This document shows positions 39,827-47,711 of a stretch of DNA of 48,707 bases, in pieces. The notes beneath the pieces were generated by a model. That model did no database searches, was not told where the DNA came from, and saw nothing but the letters and a program-made list of their open reading frames with translations. How positions within the stretch are numbered: the first letter of the stretch is position 1; each line of letters begins with the position of its first letter. Both the position numbers and the translations under genes were made by a program. Source of the DNA: Chthoniobacter flavus (lineage in GTDB: Bacteria > Verrucomicrobiota > Verrucomicrobiia > Chthoniobacterales > JACTMZ01); assembly GCA_945878135.1 (NCBI GenBank), contig CAMDUL010000020.1:1-48707 (forward strand). The letters are read 5' to 3'.

Positions 39827-39846
39827 ATGACCATGGTATGACCATG
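39827..39846. promoter_or_regulatory. Operator-like repeats of the second Phd/PIN module
   Basis: ATGACCATG at 39827-39835 is repeated at 39838-39846 (one helical turn apart). The junction ACCATGGT is palindromic. It lies directly upstream of the minus-strand antitoxin start, where Phd-type autorepressors bind. Confidence 0.55.
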
Positions 39847-39923
39847 TCTATTTGTCAATTGTATGACGCTCTCGAAATACTGAACATTTGAACAGTATCC
39901 GCCGGATGTGGTAAATCCGCGGG

Positions 39924-42900
39924 GTGAAGCGGACAGAACAGCGCGCGACGGTGCATCTGGATGCGGATGCCTTTTTTGTCGGGTGCGAGGTGGCGTCCGA
40001 GCCGCGCTTGCGGGGCAAGGCGGTGGCGGTGGGCGGGATGAAGCGCGGGATCATCGCCTCGGCCAGCTACGAGGCGCGGCGTCTGGGGATTTACACGCCG
40101 ATGCCCACGGCGCGGGCCTTGAAGATTTGTCCGCACCTCATCGTCCTGCCGGGGGACTACGAAAAGTATGAGCATTTTTCGCGGCTGATGTTTTCGCTGG
40201 TTCATGATTACACGCCGGTGGTGGAGGTGGGGTCGATCGATGAGGGCTACGGGGATTTTTCGGGGGTGACGAGATGGACGGCGGGCGAAGCGGCCGAGCG
40301 GTTGCGCAGAAACATCCGGGAGCATTTGCGTTTGTCCGTCTCGCAGGGACTGGCGACGAACAAGCTGGTGTCGGCGGTGGCTTCGAAGTTGCGCAAGCCG
40401 GACAATTTTCTCGAGGTGCCGGCGGGAACGGAGCGGCAGTTTCTCGCCCCCCTTGAAGTGAAATGGCTGCCGGGGGTGGGGGCGAAGATGGAAAGGATTT
40501 TCCAAGCGGCGGGTTTGCACCGCATCGTGCAGGTCGCGGAGGCGACGGTGGAAAGTCTGGAGTTGATCGCGGGATCGGGAGCGGGCGCGTTGCGGGAATT
40601 TGCCCTCGGGATCGACGAGCGTCCGATTGTGACCGAACGCGAGGACGCGCAGTCCTACGGCAAGCAGGAGACGTTCGACGAGGACACAACGGACGAGGAA
40701 TTCGTGCGGCGCGTGCTGCGCGGGATGGCGGATCATCTCATGGCCAAGGTGCGGGCGGACGGGAAGATGATCCGGTGTGTCGAGGTGCGGCTGCGTTACA
40801 ACGACATGGAGCAGAGCCGGCGGAGCGAAAGCCTCGACGAGCCGACGGATTTGGAGACGGATGTTTACGGGGTGATCGACCGCCTGGCCCAACGCGCGTG
40901 GGACCGGCGGGTGAGCTTGCGTCTGGTCGGGTTGAAACTCTCGCGCGTCTACGACGGGGGCGGGTGGCGTCAGACGGGATTGGATCTGCCGGGGACGGGA
41001 TATGACAAAGAGACGCGGCGGACGCTGGCGCGGGTCATGGATGAGGCGAAAATTCGTTATGGGAGTGGGGCCGTGGTTCGGGCGCATCAATTGGAAGCGA
41101 GGCGAAGTGTTAAGTTTTCAGTTTCCAGTGTTCAGAAAAACCCGTCCGCAGGACGCTGCAATAACACTCACACTCAAACTCAGGTTTCATCCCTCTCTTC
41201 CGCCGTTCTTAATGTGAAGAGTTGCTTCAGCTTCATGGATTCGTTGCTGCGGCCTTCGGACATCGTGCGGTTGGCGCTGGAGCGGGGGGCGACGGCGGCG
41301 GCCGTGACGGATCCGAATTTGCACGGGGTGATGGAGTTCTGTGCGGCGGCGAAAGACGCGGGGATCAAACCGATCGTGGCCGCGGAGGTGAAGGTGCGGG
41401 GGATTCCGTATCTCGCCTATGTGGAGAATGTGGAAGGTTACCGGAATTTGTGCGCGCTGCTCAGCGGAACGAACCATGAAAAACTCGGCGGATTGATTCT
41501 GCGTCCGGCCACTGTGTTTCCGGAGATCCGTTACGCGTCGGCGCGGGACGCCAAATTTTTCGAGGTGGTGCAGAGTATCCGGACTTTGTCGCTGGCCGGG
41601 CAGCCGCAGGCCGGCAAGCGGCGGGGGGATTTTTCCTGGCCACGGGAGATGAAAGTGTCGCCAGCCATGGTGCGGGATGCCGAGGAGATCGCGGAGCGGT
41701 GCGACTTTGTTTTACCCGTCGGCGGGTTGAAGTTTCCGCGGTTTGCGCCGCCGGACGGTTCCACACCGCGGGAGTTTCTCGGACGTCTGGCCCGCGAGGG
41801 AATGCGCCGGCGTTATGGCGTGATGCCGGCTGCCGGGGTGCGGCGGCAGATCGGGGAAGAACTGCGCGTCATCGCGGAGGTGGGCTACGAGGAATATTTC
41901 CTCGTGGTCTGGGAATTGCTCCAGCGTTGCCGGGAGCGCGGGATCGAGTGGATCACGCGGGGGAGCGCGGCGGATTCACTGGTCTGTTATTGCCTCGGGA
42001 TCAGCACGGTTTGTCCGGTGCGCTTCGAATTGTATTTCCGGAGATTCCTCAATGCGGAGCGGATGAAGCTGCAGAAACTGCCGGATATCGACATCGATTT
42101 CCCGCACGACCGGCGGGACGAGGTGGTGGATCTGATTTTCGAGCGCTACGGACCGGACCATGCGGCGGTGGTCGGCGGGTTCAACACGTACCAGGGGCGC
42201 TCGGCCTTCGCCGACATCGCCAAAGTTCTGGGGGTTTCGGAATTCCAGATCCGGCGGATGACGGAGAAACTGCCCCAGACTCCGGCGCGTCATGTGGCCG
42301 AGGCCGCGCGGGACAGCGTGGAATCGCGCGGGCTGACCTGGGAGGAGAATCCTTATCAGACGGCGCTGAAATTGGCCGCGCGGTTGGACGGGTTTCCGCG
42401 TCACGCCAAGATGCACCCGTGCGGCGTGGTGATTTCGCGGGAACCGGTGGGTGAGTTAACCCCGCTCTTCATCAGCGCGAGCGGACGTCCCACCACGCAG
42501 TTCGATATGGAAGCGGTCGAGGCGATGGGCTTGGTCAAGCTCGACATCCTGGCGCAGGGCGGGTTGTCCGTGCTGCGCGACACGCGGGAGGCGTTGCAGG
42601 TGCAGGGGATCGATCCGCCGGAGGCGGGGCGGTGGGACGATCCGCATGTCTGGCAGATGATCGCGGACGGCGAGGCGCGCGGGGCGCATCATATCGAGAG
42701 CCCGGCCATGACATCCTTGGCTCGGATGTCCGGAGTGCGCGCCATCGACCAGTTGATCGCCATTGTGTCGGTGATCCGTCCGGGTGCGGCCAACAGCCTG
42801 CGCAAGGAGCAGTTCGCCCGGCGGGCCCGGGGGGTGGAACCTGTGGCGTATGCGCATCCGAGTCTGGAGCCGGTGTTGCGCTCGACTTACGGGGTGGTGG

Positions 42901-44147
42901 CTTACGAGGAGCATGTGCTGCAGATCTGCGAGGTGTTCGCGGGCTGGGATGCGGGGCGGGCCGATATTTTGCGGCGGATGCTGGTGAAAGACCGGATGGC
43001 CAATGTGGAGACATGGCGGGAGGAGTTTGCCGTGGCGGCGCGGGGGAAAGGACGGACGGACGATGAGATTGCCGCGGTGTGGGATTTGCTCATGCAATTC
43101 CGCGGGTATGCCTTTTGCCGCGCGCATTCCACGGCTTACGGACTGGAGGCTTACGAGGCGGCGCAGCTGAAGCGGTATTGGCCGGCGGAGTTTTTGGCGT
43201 CCGTTCTGACCCACGGGAAGGGGTTTTATTCGCGGTTGTTTTACACCATCGAGGCGCGGCGGTCGGGGGTTTTGTTTGCGGGGCCGGAGGTGAATGGGGA
43301 GGTGGATAAGTTTTCAGTGTTCAGTCTTCCGTTTTCAGCGGTAAGAAGAGGAATCGCAGAAGGGAAGACAATCAGGGTGCCGCTTTGCCTGATCAAAGGA
43401 TTGTCGGAGGGGTTGCTCGAGCGGATCGAAGGCGCGAGACCGTTTGTTTCCTTGGCGGATTTTTGGAGGCGTTGTTCGCCGGCATCGGACGAGGCGATGA
43501 GTTTATTGCGGGCGGGGGCTTTCGATGCCTTTGGCGCTTCGCGCACGGAACAGTTTTGGGAATTGCGGGCCTTGGCGCCATGGTCCGCGGGTCAGGGGTT
43601 GCTTTTGGAAACACGGGGCGTTGTGCCGCCCGTGTTGCGGACCGAGCCGGACCGGTTGCAAAAACTGCGCGATGAAATGGAATTGCTCGGATTTCCGGCC
43701 AGCGGGCACCCGGTGGAACTTTTTCCGGAGGTGGCATGGGAGACGTATTGTCCGGTCGGTGAGGTGCGGGATCACGCGGGACAGCGGGTGACGACTTGCG
43801 GGTTGGTCGTGGCGCAGCGGTTGCATCACCAGTCGGACGGACGGGCGATGAAGTTCATCAGTATTTGCGACCGCACGGACATCCTCGAGTGCGAGATTTT
43901 CGCCGATGCTTACCGGAAATGCGGCGGAGTGCTGGTGCGGTGGCCGGTGGTCGAGGTGACGGGGCGGGTGGAGGCTTTGGGGGGGAGTCGCGGATGCATC
44001 CTGCGGGTGGAGAGCGTGCGCGCGGCGCGGAAGAGCGGTTCCGGCGGTCGCAGACCGCCGCTACCATGTCACAAGAAGGTTATGACGCGGGACGTTCGTC
44101 CTGCGGCATCTCGGACAGCTGGAACTCCGGCACCGATTGGCGGATGA
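39924..44147 (+). CDS. Pol IV (DinB)-DnaE polymerase fusion
   Basis: One uninterrupted frame of 1407 residues encodes two DNA polymerases. Residues 1-390 are a Y-family Pol IV: VHLDADAFFVGCE (Asp13), SYEARRLGIYTPMPTARAL, SIDEGYGDFSG (Asp106, Glu107), and the SYGKQETF little-finger region. Residues about 430-1390 are a C-family (DnaE/DnaE2-like) polymerase: ITRGSAADSLVCYCLGIS, PDIDIDFPHDRRDEVVDL (Asp723, Asp725) and GLVKLDILAQGGL (Asp874), so catalytic Asp residues are present in both. The PHP domain is degenerate: the usual H-x-H reads VKSCFSFMDSLL and TDHGNL reads TDPNLHG, so it cannot bind the metal site. The seam (about 395-428) is encoded by a heptamer tract and low-complexity DNA; a second tract lies at about 1129-1141. 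GTG start. The C-terminal 40 residues come from a hairpin repeat and run into epsI. Likely an error-prone translesion system. Confidence 0.85.
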   Translation: MKRTEQRATVHLDADAFFVGCEVASEPRLRGKAVAVGGMKRGIIASASYEARRLGIYTPMPTARALKICPHLIVLPGDYEKYEHFSRLMFSLVHDYTPVVEVGSIDEGYGDFSGVTRWTAGEAAERLRRNIREHLRLSVSQGLATNKLVSAVASKLRKPDNFLEVPAGTERQFLAPLEVKWLPGVGAKMERIFQAAGLHRIVQVAEATVESLELIAGSGAGALREFALGIDERPIVTEREDAQSYGKQETFDEDTTDEEFVRRVLRGMADHLMAKVRADGKMIRCVEVRLRYNDMEQSRRSESLDEPTDLETDVYGVIDRLAQRAWDRRVSLRLVGLKLSRVYDGGGWRQTGLDLPGTGYDKETRRTLARVMDEAKIRYGSGAVVRAHQLEARRSVKFSVSSVQKNPSAGRCNNTHTQTQVSSLSSAVLNVKSCFSFMDSLLRPSDIVRLALERGATAAAVTDPNLHGVMEFCAAAKDAGIKPIVAAEVKVRGIPYLAYVENVEGYRNLCALLSGTNHEKLGGLILRPATVFPEIRYASARDAKFFEVVQSIRTLSLAGQPQAGKRRGDFSWPREMKVSPAMVRDAEEIAERCDFVLPVGGLKFPRFAPPDGSTPREFLGRLAREGMRRRYGVMPAAGVRRQIGEELRVIAEVGYEEYFLVVWELLQRCRERGIEWITRGSAADSLVCYCLGISTVCPVRFELYFRRFLNAERMKLQKLPDIDIDFPHDRRDEVVDLIFERYGPDHAAVVGGFNTYQGRSAFADIAKVLGVSEFQIRRMTEKLPQTPARHVAEAARDSVESRGLTWEENPYQTALKLAARLDGFPRHAKMHPCGVVISREPVGELTPLFISASGRPTTQFDMEAVEAMGLVKLDILAQGGLSVLRDTREALQVQGIDPPEAGRWDDPHVWQMIADGEARGAHHIESPAMTSLARMSGVRAIDQLIAIVSVIRPGAANSLRKEQFARRARGVEPVAYAHPSLEPVLRSTYGVVAYEEHVLQICEVFAGWDAGRADILRRMLVKDRMANVETWREEFAVAARGKGRTDDEIAAVWDLLMQFRGYAFCRAHSTAYGLEAYEAAQLKRYWPAEFLASVLTHGKGFYSRLFYTIEARRSGVLFAGPEVNGEVDKFSVFSLPFSAVRRGIAEGKTIRVPLCLIKGLSEGLLERIEGARPFVSLADFWRRCSPASDEAMSLLRAGAFDAFGASRTEQFWELRALAPWSAGQGLLLETRGVVPPVLRTEPDRLQKLRDEMELLGFPASGHPVELFPEVAWETYCPVGEVRDHAGQRVTTCGLVVAQRLHHQSDGRAMKFISICDRTDILECEIFADAYRKCGGVLVRWPVVEVTGRVEALGGSRGCILRVESVRAARKSGSGGRRPPLPCHKKVMTRDVRPAASRTAGTPAPIGG
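41107..41134. repeat. Heptamer tract at the polymerase fusion seam
   Basis: GTTTTCA, GTTTCCA, GTGTTCA preceded by GTGTTAA. It encodes SVKFSVSSVQK between the Pol IV and DnaE parts. Confidence 0.8.
43310..43344. repeat. Heptamer tract inside the DnaE part
   Basis: GTTTTCA, GTGTTCA, GTCTTCC, GTTTTCA, GCGGTAA. It encodes KFSVFSLPFSAVRR in a loop between the GPEVN and PLCLIKGLS motifs of DnaE-type polymerases. Confidence 0.8.
44042..44060. repeat. Hairpin repeat in the polymerase 3' end
   Basis: CGGCGGTC-GCA-GACCGCCG, 8-base arms. The following GCTA and a related GACCGCCGCTAC at 29041-29052 suggest a dispersed family. It is translated as SGGRRPPLP at the polymerase C-terminus. Confidence 0.65.
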
Positions 44148-44799
44148 AGTCTTTGAGCATGTCGAGGGTTTGCTGGTCGGTCTTGGCGCCGGGTTTGAAT
44201 CCTTCGAGGACCGGCGCACTGACAATCACATAGGCCCAGCGGTGCTGGAGTTTTTTCGTCACCATGTCCCAGTTGGTTTTGGCCAACCGCACCCAGTGGT
44301 AGGGCGTGGTGGTGTCCTTGCCGACGAACCAGTAGAGGAAGTAGCTCTTCAAATTTTTGCGCTCGCCGGGTGCGGTTTCGATCTCGCGGCTGAGGGCCAG
44401 TTTCATCACGTCGAGCGTGCGTCCATTGGCCAGGGTGATGGGCACGACTTCGCCGGACTGGATCGACCAGCCTTGTCCGGGCAGGCAGACCTCGGGCCGG
44501 TGGATGCTGCGTTTTTCACCCCCGCTGAGGACGACCTGCGCGGTGAGCGAATTGCCGGTGAGGTCCTGGTAGATTTTTTTCTCGAACTCGGTGTCGGCCG
44601 GCAAGAGGGCGAGTTCGCTCGGGGAAACGGGTTCGCTCGTGCCCCAGTATTCGCCGACCAGCGTGGGCAGATCCATGACCACACCGGCTTCGGGCGCGAT
44701 GTTCGGCGGCGCGCTTTCGCGGCACAGCCAGATGGTCAGGGCCGGCAGCAGGACGATCGCCGCGGTGCGCCACCAGGGAATATGGAAGGGGGATTTCAT
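44080..44799 (-). CDS. EpsI-domain protein (exosortase partner)
   Basis: A 239-residue EpsI/DUF3485 protein. An N-terminal membrane segment (WRTAAIVLLPALTIWLC) anchors it. DLPTLVGEYWGTSEPVSPSE is the family's opening strand. HRPEVCLPGQGWSIQSGEVV carries the characteristic HRPE.C.PG.GW motif, and KSYFLYWFVGKDTTTPYHW RL the Y.F..W...... segment. EpsI proteins are encoded next to, or fused to, exosortases and are thought to act in the same export and processing step or in polysaccharide synthesis. The ATG at 44799 overlaps the exosortase stop (ATGA). Its 3' end overlaps the convergent polymerase frame by 68 bases. Confidence 0.88.
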   Translation of the reverse strand: MKSPFHIPWWRTAAIVLLPALTIWLCRESAPPNIAPEAGVVMDLPTLVGEYWGTSEPVSPSELALLPADTEFEKKIYQDLTGNSLTAQVVLSGGEKRSIHRPEVCLPGQGWSIQSGEVVPITLANGRTLDVMKLALSREIETAPGERKNLKSYFLYWFVGKDTTTPYHWVRLAKTNWDMVTKKLQHRWAYVIVSAPVLEGFKPGAKTDQQTLDMLKDFIRQSVPEFQLSEMPQDERPAS

Positions 44800-45758
44800 G
44801 GCTCGGTCGTGCGCGGGGTGAAACGTTGCAAGAGCCATCCGACCCCGAGCATGCCGCCGAGGGCGACGCCGAAGACGAGGAATCCGGAAAGCATATGGAA
44901 GGTGGTGGGTTCCTCGAGCGAGCCGATGGCCACCTCCGGTCCGAGGGCGATCGTGCCGAGGGTGAGCATGATGATGCGCGCGAAATTGCCGGCCACGGCG
45001 AGCGGGATGGACGAGAGGAAGACGACCCATTTCTGCCAGGGCTTGTCCATGGCGAGGTAACCGTAGAGGGCACTGACCATCATGAGGGCGAAAAGCGAGC
45101 GGATCCCGCTGCACGGGTCAGCCACGTCGACGGCGAAGCGCTCACCGGCCGCGAGTCCGGCCGCGAAGTCGGGAGCCGAGACGATGGCCGTGCCTTGCTG
45201 CAGGCAGGAGAGGCCGAGGAGGTTGAGGAATCCGACGCTCAACTTGGACATCAAAATCCGCAGCGGGAAAGCGAGGAAGTTGTCCATGAACGGCAGCGGG
45301 AACATGAAGGCGAGAAAAGCGATGGGGAAGGCGAGGGCGAGGAGCCAGCGCCAGCCGAGGAACCAGAGGACGGACGACCCGACGAAGCCGAGGAGGGCGG
45401 CGTAGCCGATGTAGACGTTGTCGGCGAGGTAACCGACCCAGTAAACGAAGAGGGATCCGAGCAGGGCGGCGAGGCCGAGCCATGAGCCCTCGACCGGCAG
45501 GGCGGCGAGTGACTTGCGCCGGTAAAAGACGAGTCCGGCCACGGCGAGGGGCACGAGCCAGCAGTGCTCCCATTCGGGATTGTTTTTCCAGATCCAACCC
45601 ATGAATTCGAACATGCTGGTCCGCGTGGCACCGTAGCCGGAAGCATACGGGAACCAGCCGAAGAGCGCGTAGAACACGCCCGCCACGGCGAGGGCCGCGA
45701 CGATATTGGGTGCGATGAGCGAGGCGCGCCAATCGGGGACCGCGGTCGTGGAGTTCAT
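44796..45758 (-). CDS. Exosortase (XrtA-type cysteine transpeptidase)
   Basis: A 320-residue multi-pass membrane protein with the exosortase catalytic triad: Cys216 in DVADPCSGIRSLFALM, Arg261 in VAGNFARIIMLT, His288 in TTFHMLSGFLVF. Eight or so hydrophobic segments are visible. Exosortases cleave C-terminal PEP-CTERM-type sorting signals and transfer the protein to an acceptor in the envelope. Such systems lie next to extracellular polysaccharide genes, as here. No gene in this window carries a recognisable PEP-CTERM tail, so the substrates are elsewhere. The ATG at 45758 follows the RmlD-like gene's stop by 16 bases and overlaps epsI at the other end. Confidence 0.92.
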   Translation of the reverse strand: MNSTTAVPDWRASLIAPNIVAALAVAGVFYALFGWFPYASGYGATRTSMFEFMGWIWKNNPEWEHCWLVPLAVAGLVFYRRKSLAALPVEGSWLGLAALLGSLFVYWVGYLADNVYIGYAALLGFVGSSVLWFLGWRWLLALAFPIAFLAFMFPLPFMDNFLAFPLRILMSKLSVGFLNLLGLSCLQQGTAIVSAPDFAAGLAAGERFAVDVADPCSGIRSLFALMMVSALYGYLAMDKPWQKWVVFLSSIPLAVAGNFARIIMLTLGTIALGPEVAIGSLEEPTTFHMLSGFLVFGVALGGMLGVGWLLQRFTPRTTEP

Positions 45759-45774
45759 GGAAAGCAAGAAGCTT

Positions 45775-46653
45775 TCACACCGTCCGCGGGGCGGCAACCG
45801 ATTTCCACTCCCCGAGGTAGGCGCCGAGCGCCTCGCGCCAGGGCCGGGGACCCGGCGGGAAGAGCGCCGCGAGGCGCCCCGGATCGAGTCCGGAACGGGC
45901 CGGGCGCTTGGTCCAACCCGGCCCGAACCGGGTGTAAGGCACCTCTTCGATACCTGTGCAGCCCGGCGCCGGACCGCGCGAAATCATTTCTGCCAAAGCG
46001 GCGCGGGCGAATTCCTCCCACGATGTTTCGCCGGAATTGACCAGGTTGAACAACCCGGTGCTTCCCGCTTCGACCAGCCGGCGGGTCCAGAGAGCACCGT
46101 CCGCAGCATAAAGGCAGCAGCCTTTCTTCCCCGCGGCGGTGTGCAGGATACCCGGGGCGGAGAGCAGATCGGGCAGGCGGCTCATGAACGTCTTGCCGCC
46201 CAGCCCGTAGACCCAGGACACCCGCAGGAGGAGGCTGCGCGGGCAGAGGTCCGGGACGAGCTTTTCCAAATCCGCCTTGTGCCGCCCGTAGACCGAAAGC
46301 GGGCGCGGCGCATCTTCCTCGGTATACAAACGCCCCCCGTCGCCGGCGAAGACATAGTCCGAAGTGTATTGCACGAACAAGGCGCCCTGCGCATCGCAGC
46401 GGCGCGCCAGCTCGAGCGGCGCGTCGCGGTTCACGCGTCGGGTGCCTTCCGGGTCTTTCTCGCAGGCGTCGAAATCGCAGATGGCGGCGGCATTGATGAC
46501 CGCATCCCAGCGTGGAGCGAACAATTCATCCAGCCGGTCGCCGCGGGTGATGTCCGCCTCGCCGCGGGTCAGTGCGGTCAGTCCGTGGTCGGCGAACTCC
46601 CGCGTCAAGTAACGTCCGAGCAAACCACCGGCCCCGAGCAGGAGAATTTTCAT
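45775..46653 (-). CDS. RmlD-like dTDP-4-dehydrorhamnose reductase family protein
   Basis: A 292-residue extended short-chain dehydrogenase. MKILLLGAGGLLGRYLTREF binds NAD(P). INAAAICDFDACEKDPEGTR, QYTSDYVFAGDGGRLYTEED and the catalytic YGRHKADLE (YxxxK) are the RmlD/RfbD pattern. It reduces a nucleotide-linked 4-keto sugar, possibly to dTDP-rhamnose; rmlA, B and C are not in the window. It starts in the stop of the glycosyltransferase 9 gene (ATGA) and is followed by the exosortase gene. Confidence 0.85.
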   Translation of the reverse strand: MKILLLGAGGLLGRYLTREFADHGLTALTRGEADITRGDRLDELFAPRWDAVINAAAICDFDACEKDPEGTRRVNRDAPLELARRCDAQGALFVQYTSDYVFAGDGGRLYTEEDAPRPLSVYGRHKADLEKLVPDLCPRSLLLRVSWVYGLGGKTFMSRLPDLLSAPGILHTAAGKKGCCLYAADGALWTRRLVEAGSTGLFNLVNSGETSWEEFARAALAEMISRGPAPGCTGIEEVPYTRFGPGWTKRPARSGLDPGRLAALFPPGPRPWREALGAYLGEWKSVAAPRTV

Positions 46654-47711
46654 GGCCTGAATTCCAATTTTCCGAGCCGGTCGAGCACATCGTCGACGGT
46701 GACCGAGTCAAGGCACAGATAGCTATCCATCCCGCAACGGTCGATGCAAGGATGCAGGGGACAGACCCGGCGCTGCACGACGCGTCCGCGGTTGTTCCAT
46801 GGCGCGAACCAATCCGGTTCCCCCGAGCCGAAGATTGTGACGACCGGTTTGCCCAGTGCGGCGGCAAGGTGCGCGGGCAGGGAATCATGGCCCAACACCG
46901 CGTCGGCCCCCTGCAAGGCGGTGACAAGGGAGGCAAGATCGGGAGTGGCGTGCCGTCGGGTGCCGGCAGGGGTCACCGCATCCGCCCCGGGCGGAAAAAT
47001 TTCCAGAACGTCGAAACGGTCCGCCACGGACGGTGAAGCCAGCAATTCGCGCCAGCGCGCGACCGGCCATTGCTTGCTCGGCACGCGGGCTTGCGCATGG
47101 ACGGCGAGGACCGGCCGGTCACCGCGCCGCGCTTTGTCGGGGGCTGGTATCCATGGCACGGAATAATCACAGGCCACACCGAGTGCCGCGGCGATCTGCT
47201 CCCAGCAACGGAGGTGGGATTGCCGCGGGGACTCGCGATGAAGTTCGAGGGTGAGGAGAGGGCGTCCGGGATGGGTGGTCCGCCAAAGCCATTCGAGCGA
47301 GCGTCCGAGCCGCCGCCGCTCCCTGCGCCAAGGCAGGTCCGCGGCGTAGTAATTGCCGCGCGTCATGGGAAAACCGATGCGTCGACCGGCGCGTGTCGCG
47401 TCCATGAGGATGGTCGCGCGGACGTCGGCCCAGACGCAGACCGCGGTGGAAAATTCGAGCGCGCGCAGAACGCGGCCCTCGTCGCGCGCCGCCGAGATTG
47501 CTTGCCACGCGCCGCACATCCGGTCGTCCGCCCAAGGCGGTTCCCACGTGTGGATGCTCGGGGGTTCGGCCGGCAGTTGGTAGACCGCGCGGGACGCCGG
47601 GCGGCAGAGGACGTGGACATCGAACGCGGCCTGCGCTCCCCGCACAAAGGGCAGGCTCATCACCGCGTCGCCGAGGTGGTGGAGTTCGACCACGAGGAGG
47701 CGCGGCTTCAT
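46650..47711 (-). CDS. Glycosyltransferase family 9 (heptosyltransferase-like)
   Basis: A 353-residue GT-B enzyme of family 9. LLVVELHHLGDAVMSLPFVR is the N-terminal signature (the ..LGD...S.P motif). RVPSKQWPVARWRELL and the donor-site GADAVLGHDSLPAHLAAALG, then KPVVTIFGSGEPDWFAPWNN, follow. A C-terminal cysteine group (RVCPLHPCIDRCGMDSYLC) matches the C....C...P.....C tail of heptosyltransferases. It adds heptose or a related sugar to lipopolysaccharide or another surface glycan. The start overlaps the upstream GT2 stop (ATGA). Confidence 0.87.
   Translation of the reverse strand: MKPRLLVVELHHLGDAVMSLPFVRGAQAAFDVHVLCRPASRAVYQLPAEPPSIHTWEPPWADDRMCGAWQAISAARDEGRVLRALEFSTAVCVWADVRATILMDATRAGRRIGFPMTRGNYYAADLPWRRERRRLGRSLEWLWRTTHPGRPLLTLELHRESPRQSHLRCWEQIAAALGVACDYSVPWIPAPDKARRGDRPVLAVHAQARVPSKQWPVARWRELLASPSVADRFDVLEIFPPGADAVTPAGTRRHATPDLASLVTALQGADAVLGHDSLPAHLAAALGKPVVTIFGSGEPDWFAPWNNRGRVVQRRVCPLHPCIDRCGMDSYLCLDSVTVDDVLDRLGKLEFRP

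Noticed and set aside
39190..39846. Reading the second PIN module as part of the polymerase locus
   Set aside because: It is divergent from the polymerase and has its own operator-like repeats; adjacency looks incidental.
10000..44000. A GC-skew switch near 24 kb supporting an origin there
   Set aside because: Hand counts in a few lines gave no consistent sign change; the plus strand seems G-rich over much of the window regardless of gene direction. A computed cumulative skew is needed.
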